Source of the DNA: an uncultured Hyphomicrobiales bacterium | GTDB lineage: Bacteria > Pseudomonadota > Alphaproteobacteria > Rhizobiales > Xanthobacteraceae | Length of the DNA: 6,267 bases | Direction of reading: 5' to 3' | Assembly (NCBI GenBank): GCA_903891395.1 | Contig: CAITEM010000097.1 | Span: forward strand, 1-6,267 | Part shown: positions 1 through 6,109 of the stretch, piece after piece | How the letters are laid out: each line of letters starts with the position of its first letter | Position numbering within the stretch: the first letter of the stretch is position 1 | The notes under the pieces: generated by a model | Told to the model about the DNA's origin: nothing | Databases searched by the model: none | Seen by the model: only the letters and a program-made list of their open reading frames with translations | Made by a program: the position numbers and the translations under genes

Positions 1-975
1 CGCCATCATGGTCAGCAAGGTGCCGACGCCGCGCGAACCAAGTAGGAAACCCGCGGTCTGGATCGGATAGCCGAGCAGGTTCTGCATGAAGGGCGTAACC
101 AGTGCCATGGTGCCGAACAGCACCACGCCGATCACCAGCATGAACACGCAGCCCGACACGAAATTGCGGTCCTTGAACATCTCGAAGCGTACGAAGGGCT
201 CGCTGGTCGTCAGCGAATGCGCAAAGAAATAATAGAAGCCGGCAGCCGACACGATGGCCTCGACCCAGGCTTCGGTAGCGCCGAACCAGCCGATCTGCTC
301 GCCGCGGTCGAGCAGCAATTGCAGCGAGCCGATGGCGACGGCGAGCGCCAAAAATCCGAACCAGTCGAAGCGCAGATGTTCCTGCCGCTTGGTCTCGTGC
401 ATGAAGATGAACATGCCGGCGACGGTGGCGATGCCGATCGGCAGATTGATCAGGAACACCCAGTGCCAGGAGTAATTGTCGGTCAGCCATGCGCCGATAG
501 TCGGGCCCATGATAGGGCCCAGCATGACGCCGACGCCCCACATCGCCATCGCCGAGCCACGTTCCTCGACGGAGTAGGCGTCGAGCAGCACCGATTGCGA
601 CAATGGCACCAGCGCCGCGCCCGCCATGCCCTGCAGCAGGCGGAACAGCACCATCTGCTCGATGTTCTGCGCCAGTGCGCACAACAGCGAGGCGATGGTG
701 AAGCCGGCGACGCAGGCGATGAACACGTTCTTGCGGCCGAAGCGGTCGGCCAGCCAGCCGACCGGCGCGGTCATGATCGCGGCGGCGACGATGTAGGAGG
801 TCAGCACCCAGTTGATCTGGTCGAGCGAGGCCGACAGCGAGCCCTGCATATAAGGCAGCGCGACGTTGGCGATGGTGGTGTCAAGCGCCTGCATGATGGT
901 CGCCGTCATGGCGAACACCGTCACCAGCAGACGCCGCATGTGCGGCGTCATACCCGCTGGTGCAGCAGCGCTCAT
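1..975 (-). CDS. emrB: EmrB-type DHA2 family MFS multidrug efflux permease, partial (C-terminus off the left edge)
   Basis: An inner-membrane drug:proton antiporter of the 14-helix DHA2 branch, the pump part of an EmrAB-type tripartite exporter. The reading frame is open from an ATG at 975-973 to the window edge, giving the first 325 residues of a protein usually about 500-530 long, so roughly the last third is missing. Family motifs appear in order: LDTTIANVALP (residues 30-40, DHA2 motif D1), GWLADRFGRK (73-82, motif A between helices 2 and 3), LFRLLQGMAGA (110-120, motif B with Arg112) and the glycine/proline-rich antiporter motif C at 147-163 (GVGVMLGPIMGPTIGAW). Hydrophobic helices fill the rest. 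The start is chosen because its ATG overlaps the stop of the upstream emrA-like gene as ATGA, typical of translational coupling. It is the third gene of the marR-emrA-emrB operon. The family is certain; the transported compound cannot be read from the sequence. Confidence 0.95.
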   Translation of the reverse strand, partial: MSAAAPAGMTPHMRRLLVTVFAMTATIMQALDTTIANVALPYMQGSLSASLDQINWVLTSYIVAAAIMTAPVGWLADRFGRKNVFIACVAGFTIASLLCALAQNIEQMVLFRLLQGMAGAALVPLSQSVLLDAYSVEERGSAMAMWGVGVMLGPIMGPTIGAWLTDNYSWHWVFLINLPIGIATVAGMFIFMHETKRQEHLRFDWFGFLALAVAIGSLQLLLDRGEQIGWFGATEAWVEAIVSAAGFYYFFAHSLTTSEPFVRFEMFKDRNFVSGCVFMLVIGVVLFGTMALVTPFMQNLLGYPIQTAGFLLGSRGVGTLLTMMA

Positions 976-2129
976 CGATTGTCCGTCAGCTTGGCCGACA
1001 TGCCGGGAATGCGGCTGTGCCCGGTGTCGATCTCGACGTTCACGCTCATGCCGGAGCGCAGCAGGTGGACGTTCTCGCCTTTGTCGAAGGCGATGCGGAC
1101 GGGTACGCGCTGCACCACCTTGACCCAGTTACCGGTCGCATTCTGCGCCGGCAGGATCGAAAACTGCGCGCCGGTGCCCGGGCTCACGGCGACCACGGTG
1201 CCCTTGAAGGTATGGTCCGGGAAGCTGTCGACGTCGAGCGTCGCCTTCTGCCCGACGCGCAGATAGGTGATGTCGGTTTCCTTCGGATTGGCATCGACCC
1301 ACGGCGCTTCGTCGTCGACCACGCTCAGGATCGGTCCGCCGGCGGCGACAAAGCGGCCGAGCTGGATGTTGTCGACCTGGGTCGCGGTGCCGGCGATCGG
1401 CGCGCGCAAGGTGGTGTGGTCGAGATCGCGCTGGGCCTGATCGAGCACGGCTTGTGCCTGCGCGTATTCAGGAAACTGCTCAATCGGCAGGTCGGGATTG
1501 CCGAGCAGTTGGGCGAGCGACGTATCGCGCTGCTGATCGGTGAACTGTGAAATTTGCTGCGCGGTTACGAGCGCGCCGACCGACGTATCGAGATCGGCCT
1601 GCGAGCCGGCTTGCGAACTGAACAGCTTGCTCTTGCGGTCGACGTCGCGCTGCTTCAGGTCGACGTTCTTCTTGCCAAGGTCGGACATCGAGCCGAGCGC
1701 GGTCAGGTTGGTTTTCAGTTTGTTGAAATCGGTGCGGGCAATGGCGAGCTTCGCCTGGGCTTGGGCAAGAGCGAGGTTATAGGGTTGCGGATCGAGCATC
1801 AGCAGAACGTCGCCGGGATTGACGCGCTGGCCTTCGCGGACGGTGACATTGATGACCTTGCCGGAGATGTCCGGCGTGATCAGCACCTTTTGCGCGCCGA
1901 CATAGGCGTTGTCGGTCGAGATGTAGCGGCCGCCCGTGATGTAAATGCCGAAGCCGACGATCAGCGCCGCGGCCGGCAGGCCGATCAACAGGATCGTGCG
2001 CAGGCGTTTGCCGCCGAGGCGTGCCCGCAGTCCGGGTTTTGCCGGCGCTTCTGTCGTCCCCTCCGGGGAGGTCTTGGATTCCGGGGCCGGAACGACCTTC
2101 AGTGCTTTCTCGCTCATGATGCTAACCAT
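972..2129 (-). CDS. emrA: EmrA-type HlyD-family membrane fusion protein (periplasmic adaptor)
   Basis: The periplasmic adaptor that links the EmrB-type pump to an outer-membrane channel. The product is 385 residues from the first ATG. A charged cytoplasmic N-terminus is followed by one membrane anchor at about 44-62 (LLIGLPAAALIVGFGIYI), the first lipoyl half-motif at about 86-115, an alpha-helical hairpin rich in Ala/Gln/Leu at about 115-240, the second lipoyl half at about 240-270 (LRAPIAGTATQV), and a beta-barrel domain. That barrel carries the EmrA-typical stretch FSILPAQNATGNWVKVVQR at 323-341. Two starts are possible: ATG at 2129, overlapping the marR stop by 8 bp, and ATG at 2117 (residue 5, MSEKALK), 4 nt after that stop. 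Neither has a strong ribosome binding site; a weak purine run (AGCGGCGA) precedes the first. The 3' end overlaps emrB by 4 bp. No partner outer-membrane protein gene lies in the window. Confidence 0.95.
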   Translation of the reverse strand: MVSIMSEKALKVVPAPESKTSPEGTTEAPAKPGLRARLGGKRLRTILLIGLPAAALIVGFGIYITGGRYISTDNAYVGAQKVLITPDISGKVINVTVREGQRVNPGDVLLMLDPQPYNLALAQAQAKLAIARTDFNKLKTNLTALGSMSDLGKKNVDLKQRDVDRKSKLFSSQAGSQADLDTSVGALVTAQQISQFTDQQRDTSLAQLLGNPDLPIEQFPEYAQAQAVLDQAQRDLDHTTLRAPIAGTATQVDNIQLGRFVAAGGPILSVVDDEAPWVDANPKETDITYLRVGQKATLDVDSFPDHTFKGTVVAVSPGTGAQFSILPAQNATGNWVKVVQRVPVRIAFDKGENVHLLRSGMSVNVEIDTGHSRIPGMSAKLTDNR

Positions 2130-2595
2130 TCGCCGCTTGTTGTTGTGACGCGTTGCGGCCGATGGCGGCGCGCAGATTATCTTTCACCAGCCTGAGATCG
2201 CGCAGCATGCGCTCCATGGACTCAGGTTCGATCCCTTCAAGCACGGTTGCCATCAAGGACTCGCTAAGAACCGCCAATTGCTCGAGGAGGGGTCGCGCGG
2301 CGGGCTTGAGATACAACCGATTGACCCGCCGATCGTTCGGATCGGCCCGGCGCTCGATCAGGCCATTTTCGTCCAGCTTGTCGAGCAAACGGGTCAGCGA
2401 AATCGGCTGCAAATCCAGGATTTCGGCGAGTTCCGATTGATTCAGGCCTTCGGTGCGCTCGAGGCGCACCAGCACAGTCCACTGCGCCCGCGAGATGCCG
2501 AAGACGCGGCCCTGCTGGTCGGCGTAGGTCCCCAGCATCCGGGACACGTCCTTGATCATAAAGGCGATTTCGCGTTTTAGCGGCATTGTGGGCAC
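2122..2595 (-). CDS. MarR-family transcriptional regulator, likely repressor of the emrAB-type pump
   Basis: A 157-residue winged-helix DNA-binding protein, the usual MarR length. The N-terminal helix (about 6-28) and C-terminal helices (about 100-146) would form the dimer interface. The wHTH lies at about 36-97, with the recognition helix around QPISLTRLLDKLDE (63-76) and the wing around ERRADPNDRRVNRLYL (81-96), which contains the family's conserved D-x-R-R type turn (DPNDRR, 85-90). The start is a GTG at 2595-2593; a GAGAGG ribosome binding site ends 6 nt before it, whereas the ATG at 2586 would sit 15 nt away, so GTG is preferred. It is the first gene of the operon with emrA and emrB, and its own promoter contains a palindrome, so autorepression relieved by a small phenolic or hydrophobic ligand is the likely mode. 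The ligand is unknown. It may also act on the divergent dehydrogenase gene. Confidence 0.95.
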   Translation of the reverse strand: MPTMPLKREIAFMIKDVSRMLGTYADQQGRVFGISRAQWTVLVRLERTEGLNQSELAEILDLQPISLTRLLDKLDENGLIERRADPNDRRVNRLYLKPAARPLLEQLAVLSESLMATVLEGIEPESMERMLRDLRLVKDNLRAAIGRNASQQQAANG

Positions 2596-2601
2596 GGCAA
2601 A

Positions 2602-2607
2602 CCTCTC
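2602..2607 (-). promoter_or_regulatory. Ribosome binding site of the MarR-family gene
   Basis: GAGAGG on the minus strand, 6 nt before the GTG start at 2595. It decides in favour of the GTG over the in-frame ATG nine bases further downstream. Confidence 0.7.
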
Positions 2608-2615
2608 AAACAGTG

Positions 2616-2640
2616 AGCTTATAATAAGCTTGCTTATAAT
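2616..2640. promoter_or_regulatory. Palindromic operator candidate for the MarR-family regulator
   Basis: A perfect interrupted palindrome, AGCTTAT-A-ATAAGCT, occupies 2616-2630. A further copy of the half-site, GCTTATAAT at 2632-2640, is an exact 9-bp direct repeat of 2617-2625. The result is three half-sites (GCTTAT, ATAAGC, GCTTAT) covering the promoter. The middle and right half-sites also form an inverted repeat around TT. MarR proteins typically bind such AT-rich inverted repeats of about 16-20 bp as dimers. Position and symmetry support an operator; binding by this particular MarR is inferred. The two GCTTATAAT copies also contain TATAAT on the plus strand (2620-2625 and 2635-2640), possible -10 elements for the divergent dehydrogenase gene, although no good -35 precedes either. 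Confidence 0.6.
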
Positions 2641-2648
2641 ATTTTCAA
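2621..2648 (-). promoter_or_regulatory. Sigma70-like promoter of the marR-emrA-emrB operon
   Basis: On the minus strand, TTGAAA (2648-2643) matches the -35 consensus at five of six bases. TATTAT (2626-2621) matches the -10 consensus at five of six. The spacer is 16 bp. Transcription would start near 2614, leaving a leader of about 19 nt that holds little more than the GAGAGG ribosome binding site. This is an AT-rich island in otherwise GC-rich DNA. The -10 and the adjoining spacer lie inside the palindromic operator candidate, so a bound repressor would block RNA polymerase. Confidence 0.6.
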
Positions 2649-2737
2649 GGCGACTTTAGACGAATATTTGCTGGCCGCTGGGGGCGGTGACGCGGCTGCC
2701 GGCATGGGGCAAAGTCCGCGGAACAAAAAAACTTCAC

Positions 2738-2742
2738 AGGGA
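2738..2742 (+). promoter_or_regulatory. Ribosome binding site of the dehydrogenase gene
   Basis: AGGGA, 10 nt before the ATG at 2753. It supports that start rather than an in-frame GTG at 2687, which would add 22 residues ahead of the first beta strand of the Rossmann fold. Confidence 0.5.
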
Positions 2743-2752
2743 CGGATACGAC

Positions 2753-3643
2753 ATGGAAATCGGCTTTATCGGGGTTGGCATGATGGGCCAGCCGATGGCG
2801 AAGCGCCTGATCGCCGCGGGTCACACGCTGATCATTTATGACACCCGCAATGACGCAGTGGCTCCTTTGGTGGCACTCGGCGCCAAGCTAGGCTCGTCGC
2901 CGCAGGACGTCGCCGACCGCGCCGAGACGGTAATGGCGAGCCTGCCGGAGCCGCACATCGTCAAGAAGGTCGCGACCGGCGAGGGCGGCGTCAGCAGCGG
3001 CAAGCGCATCAAACGCTTCATCGATCTGTCGACCACCGGTCCCGGCGTCGCCGCGGACATCGCCGCCGCGCTCGCCAAGAAAAATATCGCGCAAGTCGAT
3101 TCGCCGGTCAGCGGCGGCGTCGCCGGTGCGATCAAAGGCACGCTCGCGGTGATGGTGTCGGGCCCGCAAACCGATATCGATATCGTGAAGGACGCGCTGT
3201 CGGTGTTCGGCACCGTCTTCGTCGTCGGACACCAGGCCGGCATGGCGCAGACCGTGAAGCTCGCCAATAATTTCCTGTCGGCCTCCTCGATGGCGGCGAC
3301 GTCGGAAGCCATTGTCATGGGCGTCAAGGCGGGCATCGATCCGGCGCTGATGCTCGACGTGATCAATGCCGGCTCCGGCCGCACCACGGCCTCGAGCGGA
3401 AAATTTCCCAACAACATCCTGCCGCGCACTTTCGACGCCGGCTTCGCCACCGCGCTGATGCTCAAGGACGTGCGGCTGTGCCTCGCCGAAGCCAAAGCTT
3501 TGGGTGTTCCCACGGACATGATGGGCATGGTCGCCTCGCTATGGGAGCGTACCGCGAGCGAGATGGGCGCCGACAAGGACTTCACCACCATTGTCCAAAC
3601 GGTTGAGAGCCGCGCCGGCGTCATCGTGGGAGCCAAGAAGTAG
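2753..3643 (+). CDS. NAD(P)-dependent beta-hydroxyacid dehydrogenase (3-hydroxyisobutyrate dehydrogenase/GarR superfamily)
   Basis: A soluble oxidoreductase of 296 residues, the normal size for this family, which interconverts a beta-hydroxyacid and its semialdehyde or keto form with NAD(P). An N-terminal Rossmann domain opens with MEIGFIGVGMMGQPMAKRL, containing the dinucleotide motif GxGxxG at residues 7-12. The substrate-binding segment DSPVSGG is at 116-122. The catalytic-lysine segment is GHQAGMAQTVKLANN (159-173), with Lys169 and Asn172/Asn173. The helical C-terminal domain carries LKDVRLCL (237-244) with the conserved Lys238-Asp239. The Gly-rich turn before the catalytic lysine is one residue longer than in GarR (GDIGAGNVTK as I recall it), so this is a side branch rather than a clear MmsB, GarR or GlxR; the substrate cannot be assigned. 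It is the first gene of a plus-strand pair, with only 3 bp before the metallo-hydrolase gene, and is divergent from the MarR-family gene. Confidence 0.93.
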   Translation: MEIGFIGVGMMGQPMAKRLIAAGHTLIIYDTRNDAVAPLVALGAKLGSSPQDVADRAETVMASLPEPHIVKKVATGEGGVSSGKRIKRFIDLSTTGPGVAADIAAALAKKNIAQVDSPVSGGVAGAIKGTLAVMVSGPQTDIDIVKDALSVFGTVFVVGHQAGMAQTVKLANNFLSASSMAATSEAIVMGVKAGIDPALMLDVINAGSGRTTASSGKFPNNILPRTFDAGFATALMLKDVRLCLAEAKALGVPTDMMGMVASLWERTASEMGADKDFTTIVQTVESRAGVIVGAKK

Positions 3644-3646
3644 GAA

Positions 3647-4447
3647 ATGAGCGACGATATTCATGAGGTTTTCGCCGTGGCTTATGCCAGCCACGGCCGC
3701 ATGCGGTCCGAGAACTACATCTTCGGCGACCCCCACGACGAAATGACGTCGATCACCTATTACGTCTGGGCGATCAAAGGCGCGCACGGTACCTTCATCG
3801 TCGACACCGGTTTCGACGAGGCCGCGGCCAAGCAGCGCGGCCGCACCATCGTGCATCCGGTCGGCGAAAGCCTGAAGGCGCTCGGCATCGAGCCCGCCGA
3901 AGTCAAGAACGTCGTCGCCACCCATATGCATTGGGACCACGCCGGCAATTACGATCTCTTCCCGAACGCGCGCTATCACATCCAGGACGACGAGATGGCC
4001 TACGCCACCGGCCGCTGCATGTGTCACAAGATGCTGCGCATTCCGTTCAGCGAAAACGACGTGCACGCGATGGTCAGCAAGGTCTACGCCGACCGGTGCG
4101 AATTCCACGACGGCAGCGACGAACTCGCGCCCGGTATCACGGTGCACAAGATCGGCGGCCACTCGAAGGGTTTGCAATGCGTGCGGGTCAAGACCAGACG
4201 CGGCTACGTCGTTGTGGCCTCGGATTGCATCCATACTTATTCGCACATCGATGAGGGCCGGGTATTCCCGATCACCTACTCGGTCGGCGATACGCTGGAA
4301 GGCTACAAGACGATCCAGAAGCTCGCCGGCGGCTCGCGCAAACATATCGTGCCGGGTCACGATCCGGATGTGCTGAAGCGTTATCCTGCGGCCAAGCCGG
4401 GGTTGGAGAACTGGATCGTCCGGTTGGATGCGGAGCCGGCGGTCTAA
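3647..4447 (+). CDS. Metallo-beta-lactamase-fold hydrolase, AHL-lactonase-like family
   Basis: A 266-residue cytoplasmic hydrolase (no signal peptide) with the full dinuclear-metal ligand set of the N-acyl-homoserine lactonase group: HMHWDH (93-98; His93, His95, Asp97, His98), His172 in GGHSKG, Asp193 in ASDCIH and His238 in PGHDPD. The VDTGFD strand-turn at 52-57 also fits. The residue three after the bridging Asp, a Tyr in the Bacillus lactonase AiiA (Y194), is His196 here, so AiiA-like quorum quenching should not be assumed. Several cysteines lie near the active-site region (Cys124, Cys126, Cys151, Cys178, Cys194). The ATG follows the dehydrogenase stop by 3 bp, with an AGTAGGA ribosome binding site overlapping that stop, so the two are surely cotranscribed. 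A lactone or ester intermediate that yields the dehydrogenase's hydroxyacid is a reasonable inference. The 3' end overlaps the opposing macro-domain gene by 4 bp. Confidence 0.92.
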   Translation: MSDDIHEVFAVAYASHGRMRSENYIFGDPHDEMTSITYYVWAIKGAHGTFIVDTGFDEAAAKQRGRTIVHPVGESLKALGIEPAEVKNVVATHMHWDHAGNYDLFPNARYHIQDDEMAYATGRCMCHKMLRIPFSENDVHAMVSKVYADRCEFHDGSDELAPGITVHKIGGHSKGLQCVRVKTRRGYVVVASDCIHTYSHIDEGRVFPITYSVGDTLEGYKTIQKLAGGSRKHIVPGHDPDVLKRYPAAKPGLENWIVRLDAEPAV

Positions 4448-4992
4448 ACCAGCCCCATTCCGACAAACGCATCCTTGTGATGCTCGGCGCTGCCGGCTGA
4501 AAAGCAGCAGAAGATGACGCGTTCGATGCCGCGCGGTATGGACGCCAATTCCGACGCGACGGTGCCCACCGCGATACGCGCGGCGATGTCGGCCGGGAAG
4601 CGGTAGATGCCCGTCGATATCGCCGGATAGGCGATCGACGTCAGCCGGTGCTCCGCCGCTAGGTCGAGCGCGGTGCGATAGCAACCTGCGAGCAGCGTCT
4701 CCTCATCCGAACCGCCGCCGTGCCACACCGGCCCGACGGCGTGGATGACGGCACGTGCTTTCAACTGGTATCCGTTGGTGATCTTGGCGCTGCCGGTATC
4801 ACAGCCGCCGAGCGTGCGGCATTCCGCCAGCAATTCCGGTCCGGCCGCGCGGTGGATGGCGCCGTCAACGCCGCCGCCGCCCAGTAGCGATGTATTTGCC
4901 GCATTCACGATGACGTCGACATCGAGCGTGGTGATGTCGGCGACGTGGATTTCCAGCCGCGTCTTGCCGATGTCGGCGGTGAGGTGGAGCAT
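4444..4992 (-). CDS. Macro-domain protein, O-acetyl-ADP-ribose deacetylase/mono-ADP-ribosylhydrolase type (YmdB-like)
   Basis: A stand-alone macro domain of 182 residues, close to Escherichia coli YmdB. Such proteins hydrolyse O-acetyl-ADP-ribose and can remove ADP-ribose from acidic residues; YmdB also modulates RNase III. Visible motifs are VADIT (18-22), VIVNAAN (27-33), the glycine-rich loop with GGGGVDGAIHRAAGP (38-52) and AISTGIYRFP (124-133). Residues matching the YmdB active site are present: Asn33, Asp43 and Tyr130 (N25, D35 and Y126 in YmdB), so the enzyme should be active. The ATG lies 12 nt after the stop of the patatin gene with no strong ribosome binding site, suggesting expression coupled to the upstream patatin gene. 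It ends tail to tail with the metallo-hydrolase gene (4-bp overlap). The family is secure; the cellular target is unknown. Confidence 0.94.
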   Translation of the reverse strand: MLHLTADIGKTRLEIHVADITTLDVDVIVNAANTSLLGGGGVDGAIHRAAGPELLAECRTLGGCDTGSAKITNGYQLKARAVIHAVGPVWHGGGSDEETLLAGCYRTALDLAAEHRLTSIAYPAISTGIYRFPADIAARIAVGTVASELASIPRGIERVIFCCFSAGSAEHHKDAFVGMGLV

Positions 4993-5004
4993 GGCGGGAC
5001 TATA

Positions 5005-6099
5005 TCACCCCCGCTCGGAATAGACTTCCGTCTTGAGATCGACGCTGCTTTGCACGCCGATGTCGTCGTAATGCGTATCGAGGAACCGCCGCGCCGCACG
5101 CTTGCCGACTTTGCGCAGCAGGTCGAGCGACTGGAAATCATTGCGCAGCTTGCTTGACGACGACAATTGCTCGCCAAGGCCCTCCAGCACGATGCGGTGT
5201 ACGTTGATCCGGCGGTATTCGTTCGGCCCGGTGCCGTGCGGCAGCCGGCCCTGGTCGATCAGCCGGTTGACGAATTCGATGGCGCGCAGCTCCGCCATCA
5301 GCGCCGAGTTGAAGGTGATTTCACTGACGCGGCCCATGATGTCGCGCGTCGTGTGCGGTACGTTCTTGCGCTCCAACGGATTGATCTGGACGATGACGAC
5401 GTCCTCGCAATCGGTCGAACGGAAGAACGGATAGATCACCGGATTGCCGAGATAGCCGCCGTCCCAATAGGGCACGCCGTCGATTTCCACCGCGCGGAAC
5501 ACTGCCGGCAGGCAGGCCGAAGCCATCACCGCTTCTGCCGAAATCTTGTCGTGCGGGAAGATGTGCAGCCGTCCGGTTTGAACGTTGGTGGCGGCGATGA
5601 AGATCTGGCGTGGATCGGCGCGCAGGCCGTCGAAATCAACGAATCGCTCGATCAGCTCCTTGAGCGGATTGATGTTGAGCGGGTTGAGGTCGTAAGGCGA
5701 CAGATATTGCGACCACGCCGACAGCCAGTTGAAGGTCGGCGAGCCTTCGCCCGGCAGCAGCGAAAACAGACGGTCTGTGACGGCGCGCTGCACCGCCGGC
5801 AGATCGCCGCCGAGACTTGCGGCGCGCCAGAAATCGGATAGCCGCTTGCGCGCTTCCTCCGGCCCGCCGCGCTTGAGCCCGTCCGCCAGCATCACGGCGT
5901 TGACCGCGCCGGCGGACGTGCCGGAAATACCCTCGACCGTCAGCCGGCCGTCTTCGAGCAGATGATCGAGGACGCCCCAGGTGAAGGCGCCGTGCGCGCC
6001 GCCGCCTTGCAGCGCCAGATTGATGCGCTTGGTGCCTTTGGACTTGTCCGGCTTGCCGGATTTGTCGCCGCCAAAAGCGCGCGCGAGGAAGTCGATCAT
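5005..6099 (-). CDS. Patatin-like phospholipase with DUF3734-type C-terminus
   Basis: A serine lipid acyl hydrolase of 364 residues using a Ser-Asp dyad. After a short basic, lysine-rich tail (about 11-25) comes the patatin core: the oxyanion-hole motif LQGGGAHGAF (30-39), the nucleophile elbow GTSAG (60-64) with Ser62, and the catalytic Asp213 in the DGG motif (YWDGGYLGNP, 211-220). The C-terminal segment around TTRDIMGRVSEITFNSALM (250-268) and the following helices resembles the DUF3734 extension found on many proteobacterial patatins. There is no signal peptide or clear membrane helix, so it is probably cytoplasmic or peripheral to membranes or storage granules. Its start is only 10 bp from the palindromic repeat upstream; a weak GGAA, 6 nt before the ATG, is the only ribosome-binding-like sequence. 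It sits between an SDR dehydrogenase gene and the macro-domain gene, same strand. Substrate unknown: phospholipid, or perhaps a polyhydroxybutyrate-related ester if the SDR is a hydroxybutyrate dehydrogenase. Confidence 0.94.
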   Translation of the reverse strand: MIDFLARAFGGDKSGKPDKSKGTKRINLALQGGGAHGAFTWGVLDHLLEDGRLTVEGISGTSAGAVNAVMLADGLKRGGPEEARKRLSDFWRAASLGGDLPAVQRAVTDRLFSLLPGEGSPTFNWLSAWSQYLSPYDLNPLNINPLKELIERFVDFDGLRADPRQIFIAATNVQTGRLHIFPHDKISAEAVMASACLPAVFRAVEIDGVPYWDGGYLGNPVIYPFFRSTDCEDVVIVQINPLERKNVPHTTRDIMGRVSEITFNSALMAELRAIEFVNRLIDQGRLPHGTGPNEYRRINVHRIVLEGLGEQLSSSSKLRNDFQSLDLLRKVGKRAARRFLDTHYDDIGVQSSVDLKTEVYSERG

Positions 6100-6109
6100 T
6101 ATCTATTCC

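Noticed and set aside
217..1266. A 349-codon plus-strand open frame opposite emrB and the end of emrA
   Set aside because: It crosses two well-supported minus-strand genes and its product is low-complexity and rich in His, Arg, Gln and Asp, as expected from reading the complement of GC-rich coding DNA. No domain is recognisable.
2687..2752. A 22-residue N-terminal extension of the dehydrogenase from an in-frame GTG
   Set aside because: Family members begin within a few residues of the first Rossmann strand, and the AGGGA ribosome binding site precedes the ATG at 2753.
3172..3185. A perfect 14-bp palindrome, CGATATCGATATCG
   Set aside because: It lies inside the dehydrogenase coding sequence, where it simply encodes Asp-Ile-Asp-Ile. 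No promoter or partner site is nearby, so it is probably chance.
2836..3636. A 266-codon minus-strand open frame opposite the dehydrogenase gene
   Set aside because: It is codon-aligned antisense to a clear Rossmann-fold dehydrogenase. Its Ser/Ala/Thr-rich product has no recognisable fold.
3647..4447. Naming the metallo-hydrolase a quorum-quenching AiiA/AttM lactonase
   Set aside because: The metal site fits the wider family, but the AiiA Tyr position is His and no quorum-sensing gene is nearby, so the substrate is left open.
3539..4684. A 381-codon minus-strand open frame spanning the end of the dehydrogenase gene, all of the metallo-hydrolase gene and the end of the macro-domain gene
   Set aside because: It is antisense to two strongly supported genes and out of frame with the third. 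Its composition is that of a shadow frame and no motif is visible.
5167..5841. A 224-codon plus-strand open frame opposite the patatin gene, and a similar one at 1554-2195 opposite emrA
   Set aside because: Both lie wholly or largely within genes whose catalytic or family motifs are intact on the other strand. Their products are shadow-like (Arg/Asp/His/Gln-rich).
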